From positions 31,275,255 to 31,339,254 of the forward strand of contig CM042539.1 of assembly GCA_023630585.1 (NCBI GenBank): a DNA stretch of 64,000 nucleotides, read 5' to 3'. The notes beneath the pieces are model-generated. The model searched no databases and was not told where the DNA came from. It was given only the letters and a program-made list of their open reading frames with translations. The number at the start of each line of letters is the position of its first letter. Position 1 is the first letter of the stretch. The stretch comes from Cranoglanis bouderius (taxonomy: Eukaryota > Chordata > Actinopteri > Siluriformes > Cranoglanididae). Both the position numbers and the translations under genes were made by a program. Shown one piece after another: positions 41,940 through 53,880 of this stretch.

Positions 41940-44600
41940 AGATCATATTTACTGGCACCCTTCGTGAACATGACCAAAAATGAATAGCCTATATAAAATG
42001 AGTATCATATACATATATCATAATACAGTATGAGGTGATTGACAGGAGGGACACAAGTGTGTACGCTTAACGTGTTCATTTAAGGCAGTCAATGAATCCT
42101 AGTCAAAGTCCGTTGCGGAAACAGACAGCGACAAACCCGGATGATCCAAAAATAAACAGTAAAAAAAACAAAAAACATAGGAAATAAACCAGAGTCAAAC
42201 TTACTATGTCGGTAACACAACGCATGAAACACTCACCTGGACACCAAACAAGGTTTGGATTTTTTTTTTTAAAAAGTAACAAATGCACGATACAACAGGG
42301 TAAAACAGGGTAAAATAAATAAAGATTAACACAGAACAGGTGCACACAATCAGGAAACACACCAATGACAGAACAGGGGCGGAGACAGGGCTAGAACAGA
42401 AACCAAAGCACATATCTAAGTACTATAATGCAAATTATAAACACAGTACTAAACATGCATGAACTAAATATTCTTTCAATGTCATAATTGGCTGGAGGTC
42501 TGGGAAAACCCATCAGATGTTGCTGTGGCTGAATTCTGGGAAAAAAAATCAGCCAAAATGTCGCTTTTGGTGGTAACCAGGCTACGTGTGGTTGAGATCC
42601 ATGCAAAAAAGGAAACATATTTCAGGAAAGTTGAAGTAGAAATGTCAAAGATTTTCCTCGCACACTTTCGCTTCACCCTTTTGTTCCCTTAACATGTACC
42701 GAGCCATTTTCACACCAACACAATTAGAGCACGGTTTTGAACACAGCAGATAATTGACGACTGGTTCATTCGTCCGGGTCGATTTTCCAGGCCGTCCTGC
42801 AATCTCCTCTGTTCGAGATATCGGAACAGCGACGGTGCTCCCTAAATGGCTTTTGACGTCTCCTCAAGGTAACGTTTTCTGCATCAGCACAATCTGATCC
42901 CGCAGTCGACTTGATTCTGTCACTTCATTTCCCAGCTTAATGAGAGTGCGATGTTAATCCACTGACTCGACAGCGTTCGACGGCCGCGATCGATCACTCG
43001 GCTTCAATAAGCGCACAGACCTGCAGCTAGAGGCAACGGCTGCACTGCGTCGAATAAGCGACGCTATACATTGCCAGCATAAAGGAACACAACATGATGA
43101 AGAAATCGTTTCCGTTCCATTCCATTATAATACGTTGATATTGGTTGATGGTTTAATCCACGATGGTTTAATCCAAATCAACCATTAATATGTTTACATT
43201 CGTCCGACCAAAACCTGTATATTATTTCATTGGCTGTAATACATTGGAAACTGGAGGCTCAGATCTCAGCTTTGAAGCATGATGGGACGAAACTAAGTGC
43301 ACTCCAGTCTTAGTCATGGCCTCCATAAGACATGGTGCGAATTTGGAGGAAATGTGAGAAATTAAATTTTTTTCACAAAATAAATAAATAAATAAATAAA
43401 AAATCGAATTTTTGGCTTTGTGGTTTTTTGGGTGAAAATTTCGACTTTCTCTGACTTACACCAAATTCACATTGTTGGATGTTGGAATCAAGACAAACAA
43501 GGGAGTGCACTTAGTTTTGTCCTATCACACTCCAAAGATCTGGAGTGAGCTTTCAATTTCCAGGTTTTTCCACAAACACATTTTGTTTTGTTTTTTATTT
43601 GTCTGTTGTTGTTTATTGTGTATCTGCGTGTTAGCTACTGTAGCGTCCTCCAAAGCAGAGACGTTTCCTCAACCACAATATTGCTAGTCAAAGCTAAAAC
43701 GTTCAAATTGTTAACTGGACCAAAATACGGGACTTTTATCCTCAGTAATTTCACACAAGTTGCATGTTTCTAGAAGTGTGACTGTCTCCGTGTTTAATTT
43801 CTACCTAAACACAACACTGTGCTAGCATTAGCAAGCTAACTGCATCAGATGTAGGATTCATCGGGTTAAATCTCTGTAAATCCCTATGTTGTTATTCGGT
43901 TATTTGGTGGTAAGTTGTCGATCATGGTTTTACGATACCAAACATGATACTGAACTCGGTAACCAACAGTGTGAATTTGGTGAAAATCGGAGAAAGCCAC
44001 CCAAAAAAAAAAACAAAAAAGTGGGAAGTGGGAACTGTTATACTGATGTCCCAAAGGATATCCCACACCCCACATGAAACCCTGTTCTAACATATTCAAC
44101 ATAGGGCTCCATTTTAGCAAGCCTGGTCATCATATGTCAGCTCCACAAATGTCAGTTAAGTCTACCGTAATATATATGTACAGGGTGGCCGGGATCTCCT
44201 TGCCATCGACTGTTTTTCCCCCCATTTTCTGCCCAGTTTGGGTATTTGCTAACTTCCACCCACCAGCTAGCTCTCCCCATCATACCACAGCTACCAACCA
44301 TGAAGGATGAGGCCTAACGCATGCTTTCTCCAAGACATATGAAGCCTTATGCTGCATTACATGGCAGTGTAGACACTCAGGAAAGTGCTGTCTTCCCTCT
44401 TCCACATACATGAGCTCACGGATGCCCACGATTGGCTAGTTTCGCTGTGATTGACAGGGAAGAAAGAGTATCCCGTGCCATGCCATCAGCACCGACATCT
44501 AACCTCTGACCTCTGAGGTTCAAGGATAACGGCGTTCCTTCCTATTCTTTCCAGTTTCCTTGCCAGTGTGAAACAGGTGTTAGTTTATAGTTATAAATGA
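41940..44600. other. intergenic, no gene seen
   Basis: Unique AT-rich DNA with an AAAT tract (43380-43402) and A/T runs. Minus-strand ORFs at 42103-42676 are hydrophobic and composition-driven. No coding evidence is visible. Confidence 0.5.
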
Positions 44601-44604
44601 AATT

Positions 44605-44690
44605 GTCCGCCAGACTTCCTGTTATAGAAAATGAATCAACACCTTCCATCCAATCCGATTCGAGAATTCAAACGCGCTGTGGGATAAGAA
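44605..44690 (+). repeat. R1 repeat right-end fragment
   Basis: CTTCCTGTTATAGAAAATG-AATCAACACCTTCCATCCAA and GAGAATTCAAACGCGCTGTGG. Confidence 0.6.
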
Positions 44691-44979
44691 TATAAAGCAG
44701 TGTCTCCTTATCGTTCTCCTGACTGAGCCAAATGTAAAGAAGAACCCTGACTTTGCGCACTTGACTTTGGCCTGTCTAAACCTGTATTTATTGGAGCGCG
44801 TTATCTGGCTCTTTATCTTCTACCATCTTGGCAGTGACATCCTAAATGTCCATAGCGGTGATGCTAAGCTTAAACATTACATCACCGCAGATGGTAAGCT
44901 GTTAACCGGTGGTCTGCTAATGCCCATCCATCAGCGTGCTTTACACCACTTCCTCTCTCTCCGAGGACATCGGACTGAT

Positions 44980-45520
44980 TAAATATTCAAATCTGAGAGG
45001 AGCGTGGCGCCAAGACAGAAAAGAATGCACCTCGGCATGAGGGCAATTTAGCGTAATGAAACATGACCCCATACATATAGTGTATGCGCTCTTCCAGCGT
45101 CAGCAGCCCCATTTGGCTAATTACACATTGAAAGCACAATCACTCGGACACCTCGGACGGGATTGATGTAAACGTGGCAGGCTTAATCAGCGGAGTGGAC
45201 AAACTGGGATTCATGACTAGGCGGTAAGATTAGTCGTGATTATAAATCCTGAATATCTAGGCTAGGATTCTGCGAAACATCTTTATTTTCCATGACTCAG
45301 AGGTCAGAAAAGGTCACAGAGCTTTTTGGCAGTCGGCTATAAATTCATTACATTAATTGCATCACCTCAACGCACGCCATAAGCTTGTTTGTCAGGTCTA
45401 AATGTGCAGCTGACTAGCATAAATATGTATGAATTATCTGTGACACGTATTAGTTCCTGACGGAGCGCTCACAAATGGATCATCATTAGCATGCTGGACA
45501 AAGCTCGAGGCCAGAACAGC
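44980..45520. promoter_or_regulatory. candidate conserved non-coding block
   Basis: About 540 nt of unique, GC-balanced, repeat-free sequence with many homeodomain/POU-like cores (TTGGCTAATTACAC, GCATAAATATGTATGAATT, ATCATCATTAGCATGC) and no long ORF. Its texture resembles developmental enhancers of vertebrate gene deserts. No alignment was possible. Confidence 0.25.
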
Positions 45521-47600
45521 GGTGCATCGAGCCCAGGAATATATACAAAAATGATGACGGGCTTGATTGTGCGCTCATCAAAACAATGCTAGATACCAAG
45601 ATGTCTTATTTAAGGCTTATTAAAGCTGGACCAAATGAAATGGAGGGAATCTGTCGAACAATAACGTCACAATAAATCTCCACACATCCACGGGAGTGGT
45701 TAAACATGAAGAGTATTCGTCACCGATTCCAGTCAGAGGATTATCACACAAACACCCAGAGGCGAATTCATGCAAATCGCTCCGGTAAAACATCGTGAAG
45801 AACGAGCCCAAAGTGTTGTGGGAGCAAAGTTGAACTTCACGTTTAATAATCAGGCTGGAAGGCAGTCAGAGGAGAGACCGCTCACCGTGATGGATCTGCA
45901 CCTCGGCCTCGCGCATCAATCCAGCGTAATGCACGAGAGCCGCTCGGGCTACGTTAAGACAGCTTGATGAAATGCTCAATCAATCGGGGCTGTTTTTTTT
46001 TTTTTTTTGGTTTGTTTTCACCTGCTTGGATGTAGAGCTCACCTCGTCTCACTCTGCAGGCTTCGACGTTTTAACCAGAACCTGTCGGGAACTTCAATTA
46101 AGTGATAATTCCTCGCTCGGGTCCAAAAGTGAGACGATCTGTTTAGAAGCTTTTGGGGTAAAACGGGCACTTACCGAATCGATAAAAATCGACGAGCAAA
46201 CCAAATCAGCGGAATAAAAACGTGGACTAAATGACGGTCATTGAGGATCTAGTAGCTCAGGAAGTGAACCTTCCTAGGTTTCACCACGTGTAGTAGGAAA
46301 TGCGAGTATGTAAAGACGAATTCTTACTGCAGGACATAAAAAACGGATAATGACAAACAGCAAGACGTCTGCTTATGACAACTGGGAGAGATCACTTAGA
46401 GTTTATTTAGGCTAAAATAAATAAATAAATAAATAAACGATCACAGTAAACTATATTTAGGGATCTTAAAGCATGTGATGTACAGATACAACCTCGAAAG
46501 TGTGCTTAAAAACGCTTAATACACACCACTATTTCTATGACTAGCTGCTAGTTATCACTGCAGGCGGAATTATTAGTTCAGATGGAAGGATGATACGGGT
46601 TTTTTAAATGGCTGACACTAACCAGACATGAGTTATGGTGTGTGTTGTTGTGTGTCATGTCGGCGCCTTCATATAAATGGCTTCACATTAAACGCCGTGT
46701 ACAGTACAGATTAATTTCCCGGAAACGTTTTCAGCGATTTCTCGTGGTTTTTTTTTTTTTTTTTGGTGCACTGGCTAATGCGTTTTGAGAGCTTATCCAT
46801 AAAATATGAGTTGTGACCAGGTTTCAGCAGGGTTTGTGCGGCGCCGCACGCTGATTTATGAGTGTTCTCACCCAGAGCTGTTGTAAAGTCAATGCATGCA
46901 AATCAAATCTATAAACAGCACTCAGCTCCCGCACATAAAACACCCCAGATAATCGGAGCTTTTCCAGCTGCACGGTTTGTAAGAGCCGACGAAACGGCGT
47001 GCAGCCGTGCCGCACGTGCCGAGCCGAGCCGTTCGTTCTTTATTACACGCGGCAGTTACAGTGATTAAACTGTAGTAATTGGTACGATCGATGGATGATG
47101 CTACAATGTTATCTTTCCCTGTGAGAAAACGATAATGATACAAGCAGTACATGTATTGGGAGCGTGTCCGTGTGGGTTTCCAAGTAGGGAGATCTGCATT
47201 TCCGAGTTTCCAACACTCGCATGCAGTCGCGCTGTCATCTTTTAACAGCTTCGTGACAGCGTCTCGTGGTGCCGTACCTGAGGCGAAGCAGACCAATCAG
47301 CACTGAATTCTAGAAAGGAGTTCTATAAAAAGTTCTGAATCATTTATGTAATGAATGAATGAGTTTACATATTACTAGCCTACTGCCAGGTTCGTTATCA
47401 AGTAAGTCGCAAAAGTTTCAATCGTGGTGTTTAATAATGGATCGCAACCTTTGTTACATAAGAAAATGCTCATAGCTAATAAGATAATAAGAAATCACAG
47501 CTGGTACAAATGATTTAGCTTTCAGATAGCCATACTCAAGGGTTTTCACATGTTTTGCCTCTGATGTACTAAAGAAGCTTGTATGTATGTATATATATTG
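45521..47600. other. intergenic, no gene seen
   Basis: Unique DNA with T runs (45990-46008, 46747-46764) and an AAAT tract (46417-46438). ORFs are short and unrecognised. Confidence 0.5.
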
Positions 47601-47605
47601 CATGT

Positions 47606-47608
<3 letters not shown>

Positions 47609-47692
<84 letters not shown>
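47609..47692. repeat. (TA)n microsatellite, ~83 nt
   Basis: Forty-one or so TA units. The Ile-Tyr ORFs on both strands are artefacts. Confidence 0.95.
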
Positions 47693-47696
<4 letters not shown>

Positions 47697-47919
47697 CTAT
47701 GAACGTTGGTGTCTTATACGTAAGCAAAACACGGTTGTACACGTTTCCCTTAATCAGTCGCTCCACGATTTCCTGATTTTGCGATCGCAGAAATGAAAGC
47801 AACGTCAAGCAAACTCCGCAGGATTCGGACGAGCTTGCACTTCTTTTTCAGAAGTACCGCAGGCTGTTCTGCAGATCTGGGCCGAGACGCGTCGGGTGAC
47901 GTCGTCACGACGTGGATTC

Positions 47920-48155
47920 AGCCAAAGCCCCCCTTCGATTCGCGTGCGTCGAACATGAGGACGGCTACAAGGTCTCGTTTACCGACAAACGAGAAATATT
48001 TCATGCAGCTGCAGTTTTACCAATTCAAATAGTTTTTTCTGTAAAAAAAAAAAAAAAAAAATTTTGAAAAAAGCCACAGCAAAATCAAACATTCTTGGCC
48101 GCAACGATCGCTAAAAAACTCAGCGCGATCCTGTTCGGACTGCTTAATGAATTAA
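47920..48155 (+). repeat. R3 dispersed repeat, copy 1
   Basis: CCCCTTCGATTCGCGTGCGT-CGAACATGAG, GCTACAAGGTCTCGTTTACC, TGCAGCTGCAGTTTTACCAA, TTCAAATAGTTTTTTCTG, an A run, then GCAACGATCGCTAAAAAACT and AATCCTGT-like ATCCTGTTCGG. The same order is found at 61420-61670. Confidence 0.75.
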
Positions 48156-48464
48156 AAGCCAGAACTAAAAGCCAGAAATACAGGTTGTACTAATTCGCGT
48201 GTGCAGGTATTAAATTTGCGGAAGTCAGTTTTTAAGAACGTTTATCAGGAGAATGATCACTGTGTGGTTTTATGTCAAATATTCTTCACAACTCCGACAA
48301 CCTTAAACATATATATATATATATATATCTTCCATTGTATGTGCTTGTCCTTGCTGTGCTTCACTGAACTCTTATCACGGCTGAATAGGCAACCTCGGCT
48401 CTAAGCACATTCTTTTCTCTACTCTAATCGTCATCCAACAGCTGTTCAAACACGGTGTAGGTGT

Positions 48465-48637
48465 TGAGCAAATGGCACTGTGTTGAACAACACGGGACGA
48501 GGTGACTGACAGCCAAATCCACAGCTAATTAGAGCAGCTGGCTTCTGAGCCCGACAGTTTGACAGGAGCATTCAAAAAGAGCCTGGTGCATGTAAATGCG
48601 CGTTTTGGGCCTAACTGTATTTAGATAAGAGCGAGAG

Positions 48638-48729
<92 letters not shown>

Positions 48730-48980
48730 GGAAAGGATGGCTGCGGAATGAGAAAAATCCCATGCAGTAATTAGATGTGTGGATTAGAGAGCAACAGAAT
48801 GGCTGATTTGGAGCCCAACAATGTTCGAGACTCCCATATACGGAAACACGGACAAACTTGGCTTTAACGAGGACGAATTACAGACGGAATATGTTTTATT
48901 AGCAGCCTCGTTTGTCAGCGCGGAAAAGTTTTGCAGCATAAATAGCCCTCAGAGCAGGGAAATGAGTCTCGCATCTTCTA
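48465..48980. promoter_or_regulatory. candidate conserved non-coding block interrupted by simple repeats
   Basis: Unique GC-balanced flanks (CCACAGCTAATTAGAGCAGC, GTGCATGTAAATGCGCG) surround a (GA)n-(GT)n tract at 48634-48727. No coding frame is recognised. Confidence 0.2.
48634..48727. repeat. (GA)n-(GT)n compound microsatellite
   Basis: GAAA/GA units pass through ACAGA into about 25 GT units. Confidence 0.95.
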
Positions 48981-49309
48981 CACGATGATAATTCAAGATC
49001 ATGTTAGGAAAAAAAAATAATAAAGAATAAATAAATAAATAAATAAAACACAAAAGACCAGCAGTGATCAGCAAAAACTAGCACTGACCATCTTTTAGCA
49101 GCATGGCATTTATGCTAATCTGAGCAGTTTTGTTTGTTTGTTTGTTTTTTTGTTAAGCATGAGGGGAATGGAATACACACACAACAATTTTTTTAAGATA
49201 ACGTTCTCTTGCGCTCGCCGACAATTCCCCATCCGCCGCTTCCAATTTCCAGTCATGCTGAGTTCATCTAGATCATCTAGATCTAGTCTTGGAAGCCTGG
49301 GCCAATTCT

Positions 49310-49385
49310 GAAGCCACAACATGGAGGAACTGCTTCTTACACTGCTCACAGTGAAGCATGGTGCTGGCAGCATCCAGTTGAGCCT
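49310..49385 (+). repeat. possible short Tc1-like remnant
   Basis: CACAGTGAAGCATGGTGCTG-GCAGCATCC resembles the TVKHGGGSIM-encoding segment of Tc1-like transposases. Nothing else of the element is visible. Confidence 0.35.
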
Positions 49386-49484
49386 TGTTTCGACACCTGC
49401 ATGATGCTGTGTGTTTAGCTTCTCCACTAGGTTCTTTTTAAAATCGTTTTCATAGTTTTATATAGTTGTCATGTTTAATAATAA

Positions 49485-49520
49485 TAAGAAGAAGAAGAAG
49501 AGGAAGAAGAAGGAGAAAAA
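49485..49520. repeat. (AAG)n-type purine tract
   Basis: AGAAG units with GGA interruptions. Confidence 0.8.
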
Positions 49521-49754
49521 AAGAACCTCTTCCTGTTTAGGCCACACCCATTTCAGGTTTAAATCCGAATGCAGATATGGATGTATTTGGAGTGCTAAAC
49601 AGATACTGATCTTATTATTATGATCTTATTCTTTAACTATTTTAAAGAATAATTAAAGAAAATATTAATATTATTATTATTATTATTATTAAACAGATAT
49701 AAATGATATCATTACATTGAACACAAATAAAAGTACAGGAATAGAATACTTTGG

Positions 49755-50075
49755 GAGTGACGAGGATGGATAGGATCAGGAACGAGTAGATCAGGGGGAC
49801 GGCACATGTGAGATGTTTTGGAGACAAAGTTAGAGAGGCCAGGTTGAGATGGTTTGGACATGTTCAGAGGAGGGAGAGTGAATATATCGGTAAAAGGATG
49901 CCGAGGTTAGAGCTGCCAGGCAGGAGGCCGAGAGGAAGACCAAAGAGGAGGTTTATGGATGTAGTGAAGGAGGACATGAAGGTAGTCGGTCTGAGAGAAG
50001 AGGATGCAGGGGATAGGGCTAGATGGAGGCAGATGATTCGCTGTGGCGACCCCTGAAGGGAACAGCCGAAAGGAA
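49755..50075 (+). pseudogene. non-LTR retrotransposon ORF2 C-terminal fragment (LINE 3' end)
   Basis: The frame from 49808 reads VREARLRWFGHVQRRESEYI, then GRRPRGRPKRRFMDVVKEDM, REEDAGDRARWRQMIRCGDP and a stop at 50054-50056. This is the conserved end of fish LINE reverse-transcriptase proteins, with LRWFGHV and RPRGRPKRR motifs. The clade (RTE- or L2-like) is not resolved. Only about 80 codons survive, consistent with 5' truncation; it is followed by GAAAGG/AAAAGAAAG sequence that could be a degraded tail. Confidence 0.85.
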
Positions 50076-50299
50076 AAGAAAGAATAGAACATCCTGGCAT
50101 CTTTGACATCTTAAGGCTCTTCAGCATAATACATAACTTCATACTGTTATTAATGGAATAGTAAAAAGATTGTGTCCCTTCGAAACACTGTATGAAAGAG
50201 AGAAATGGGGAGAAAGCATCACTGACTGCGCACGTATTAATTACCACATGACGTATACGCGGACATTGATCAACGAGCTTTAGCCCAAAAAACCAGTCC

Positions 50300-51240
50300 A
50301 TTATTTTAACAGCGCCGGCTAAAGGCTTTCCGTGACACTTCTATTGAGCCACTCACAGCCTGTCGATGAAAATGTAATCGAGAGCTAATGCACGCTAATT
50401 ACCTCAGGCTCTTTCGTTTCACATTTCTCAAACGGCGACAGCTTTCAACAAGCAACTTCGACTCCGAAGACCGTGTGACTCAGCCCCGTGTCTGATTCGT
50501 TTTGGGACCAGGAGAGATCGTTGAAGAATGAATTACGGTAGATGTCGGCGCATTTTATCGACGATAACTCAGAGAAGCTTCTGCGCTAATAAGATGACAT
50601 CTCAGTGTCGTGGTTGGGGAAAGCGGTGTGATTTACTTTATTGCGTCGAGCTCTGCGCCGAATATTAAAGATCGAGGAATGGAAATGAAAATGAATCCGT
50701 ACGAATCCATATGAAGAGTTACGAATGGAAGAAAAGGGAAACGCTCTTGCTTTGTTTTTGTTTGATTTTGTCCGTCAGTGTACATTAATGTCGCCAGGGG
50801 GTAATAAAATAAATCAAGGCCATTTGTGTTTCATGGATGAACTCACCAAGGACTCATCTGCTATGGTTAAGTCTCATGCTAATTAAATTTAGTTCATAAT
50901 TTTATTTTAAGAATCTATATGCTGTGTAATGCCATGTACCTAAAAGCTGTATGTATAAAGCGATCTCCTCGGTTAGTTCGTATTGTAACGTCGTATTTAT
51001 ATATTTCTACGTACGTTGCCCTCAGTCACGTAGCTACTTTGAGCGGATTGGTGCAATGAATCAGAATATACAGACATACAACTTCTTATTCTTATTCTTT
51101 CTTGGACAACAAAACCACAACGATTAGGCTCCTCAGAGTTTACCTGAGCACAGACGTAATGAGAGCAGCTGTTATAAAGCAGGGTCTCTGAAGGCTACAG
51201 CGCTGCACAGCGTGATTTAACCTAATTCTGAAATACATTC
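50300..51240. other. intergenic, no gene seen
   Basis: Unique DNA. Part of it (about 50320-50700) is GC-balanced with AATGCACGCTAATTACC and other TAAT cores, possibly regulatory. Confidence 0.4.
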
Positions 51241-51253
51241 ACGGCAGAATGAG

Positions 51254-51257
<4 letters not shown>

Positions 51258-51306
<49 letters not shown>
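51258..51306. repeat. (TA)n microsatellite
   Basis: About 24 TA units. Confidence 0.9.
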
Positions 51307-51307
<1 letters not shown>

Positions 51308-51679
51308 TTGTATGCTAAGTGAAGGCATAACAAGTCATTAGATTGACTGAAATGTGGCTAATTTCTCTTCTAACTGTACACTGTCAAGCAGTCAAGCAGT
51401 GCTAAGTGTGTTAAAAGGAACTTGATTATGAGCATCATTACAATTTTAGTATATACATAATGCTAGTGCAGCATGTATACCCAACCATACACACCAAATG
51501 TGGCTTGTTTGAAGTAATACTTCAAGTTAGCAGCACCTACGATCCATCTTCGCAGTTAGAGCGATATATATATATATATCCGTGATGTTCGTTTGTAAAA
51601 TAGATGAATAAAACAAAAGAGGAGGTTGTGAGTTCCTCTCGCAACCCCATAAGAACATCTGTCCCCAGTGCTCATTCGT

Positions 51680-52040
51680 GCAGTTTACCCGATCAGCCAA
51701 TCACGTGGCGGCAAAGCAGAGCGTGATATCATATTCGTGTCGAGAATGGTGGGAAAAATGTGATCTCGGTGACTTGGACCGTAGTATGGTTGCTGGATCT
51801 GCTGAGATCTTCACTTAACGGTGTAAAATGAAAAACCTTAAATAACCACTCTGTACAACCGTGCTGAGCAGAAAAGCATCTCAAATCGTTCCACTCATGT
51901 CAGCCAAGAACAGGAATCCGAGGCGGACCCATGGATTTATACGCTCCTGGCACGCCAAGTGTATGCTGGCAAGACCTGAAACTGAATCTGACATCAAAGG
52001 CTGGAGAAAAGGGTCGAGTTTGATCAGCACGGGGGCCTGG
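51680..52040 (+). pseudogene. degraded Tc1-like element, second family (copy 2)
   Basis: CAATCACGTGGCGGCAAAGC, GTGATCTCGGTGACTTGGAC, GTATGGTTGCTGGATCTGC, AAATAACCACTCTGTACAAC, GAGCAGAAAAGCATCTCAAA, CAGCCAAGAACAGGAATCCG. It overlaps in content with the 37.6-kb copy (AACTCAAATAATCAC...AGAAAAGCATC) but keeps more of the 5' half. It is truncated and frame-broken. Confidence 0.75.
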
Positions 52041-52344
52041 AGAAAGGACGGCGTGGATATATGAGTAATGCTCGTTCACACCTTCTTTCTTTCACAGCGT
52101 GTCGCGTTTGCGTAGCTTCACAGCCAGCGTCACGGATCTGTTAGTGGAGAACAGCTGATTCTAAATGTCACTCAAGTGTCACTGTGACACGAGTGAGTTC
52201 AGTGCTAGGATGTTGAATATTGTATTGATATATAATGATATAAATGGTTAAATAAAGTTGATTTGAAATGAATCGAATCGAGACCAGAGTTGGTGAACTA
52301 TGAGACATTTTACAAAATACGTAGCTACCAACGTTTTAAAAGAC

Positions 52345-52440
52345 CAGGCTATAACAGGAAAATAGGGTGGTGTGATGCAGCAAAGCTGATTATTTTCCTA
52401 TAACTGCACTCCCTCCAAGTGTTTTATTCCTTACTTATTA
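52345..52440 (+). repeat. R1 repeat left-end fragment
   Basis: ATAACAGGAAAATAGGGTGG-TGTGATGCAGCAAAG, CTGATTATTTTCCTATAACT and GTGTTTTATTCCTTAC. Confidence 0.65.
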
Positions 52441-52659
52441 AATCAAGGCCTAGAAGTTGTCATGATGGAGAAAGTCTGGCTGGTTACGGTACTTTTTTTT
52501 TTTTTTTTTTTTTTGGCTATGAATTATGGTGAAAAAAAAAAAGGTTGAGGCGTATAAAAGTCTGACAGGGTTAGTCTGAGGAGAAGAAGCACAAGCAGAA
52601 AGTGAGTGTTTGTCATCAGCAGTCTATCTCCATCAGTGTTCAGGACAATGCGCCACATC

Positions 52660-52930
52660 TCCAGCTGAATAAACATGAGGGAACATGGTCAATACCGAGG
52701 CAATTAAAGCGAGGCTGCTTGGGGAGGGACGGCGCCATAATCAAAGCTCTCCGGTGAAAGGGGCCGCTATCGGCTGTGCGACGCATTGGCGCGAGACCCA
52801 GCAAATTGTAACGTGGCTGAATAAAAGGAGCAGCAGTGAAGCAACTGATGGTATCTTGAGCTAATTAATCCGGAGGCCTCCTCTGACAAAACGTGGGACC
52901 TTTTGTAATAACTTTGCATCAGTAGTTCAA
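52660..52930. promoter_or_regulatory. candidate conserved non-coding element
   Basis: Unique GC-balanced stretch with GAGGCAATTAAAGCGAGG, CCATAATCAAAGCTC and TTGAGCTAATTAATCCGGAG, without ORF or repeat. Conservation is assumed, not tested. Confidence 0.2.
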
Positions 52931-53599
52931 ATCCCTTTAGGGCTAACCATGTGAGTATGAGATTAGCAAAAGATCCATCTCTAAAAAAAAAAAAAAAAAA
53001 AAAAAATTTTTTTTTAAACCCCTGTCGTGAATGGTGCCGGCGACGTGCTCGCAGTTACCGAGACGACCTGACCATAAAAGCCCTGAAACCGCACAAAGAC
53101 ACGGGTGACATTTCATTTTCTCGCAGCGCTGAGTTTTTGGCAGGTGTCCTCTGCTCTTAATCGAGATGGATGGAAATGATTAAAGCGCGGGCTTTATGTT
53201 TGGAAAAAGTCATTCGGATGGTGAGGAGCAGAGAACACTACCAAACAGGAGCTGATGGAGTGGAGCGCAAGTGTCTCAAGGCGCCAGATGTGCTGAATGC
53301 AAATTCGAGCTGTCGGGAACGTTTCAAGCGTCGAGCTCGAGTGATCTGCACGTGATGAGAGACTCTGACGACAAGCCGAGAAACACAGGAGGTACATGAG
53401 AGCCCAGCAATCAAATGATAAGCACGTCTTCTTCTAATGAGACCACAAATTTAGGTGCTTCATCCGAGCTTTTAATCCGAGGGCACCGCAATTATTGTCT
53501 TTCAAAGTGCACAGTTTGTAGGAGTCAGCGTCGGAAAAGGTGCTCAGCGAGGACGATTCTAGGGCTCTTGAAATTCTATTGTAAACAGCCTTATATAAG

Positions 53600-53880
53600 G
53601 GATAAAACACTCAAAGCAGTGCTGTTTTGGGAAAATAAACAACGACGGAGTGCTGTGATGAAGCGAAGTTACAAAAAAAAAAAAACGCAGCTTGTCATAC
53701 CGTTACCGAGAAACCGTAAAGGGTTAACTCTTCTGTCCTGAAGACTTTCATGTGGTGGAAAACCTACTGATGTTTGTTAGAAAGCACTGACACTGCAGAC
53801 TGCTTTCATAAACTTTAAATAAACATCTCCTAAAGGGGAAAACTTCACCATATCAACAACTGCACATTCTGGTCAGTTTT
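53600..53880 (+). repeat. R1 repeat copy
   Basis: GGGAAAATAAACAACGACGG, CTGTGATGAAGCGAAGTTAC, GCAGCTTGTCATACC, TGTCCTGAAGACTTTCATGT-GGTGGAAAACCTACTGATG, CACTGACACTGCAGACTGC, AATAAACATCTCCTAAAGG and AACTTCACCATATCAAC. The middle R1 segment (TTTATAGTTACATTTAA) is deleted. Confidence 0.8.

Noticed and set aside
44510..44535. Nuclear-receptor-like everted TGACCT/AGGTTCA motif
   Set aside because: It is a single short motif expected by chance in 64 kb with no supporting context.
47579..47808. Ile-Tyr repeat ORFs on both strands
   Set aside because: They are translations of a (TA)n microsatellite.
49864..50301. Minus-strand 145-codon ORF
   Set aside because: It is antisense to the LINE ORF2 fragment, which reads sensibly on the plus strand.
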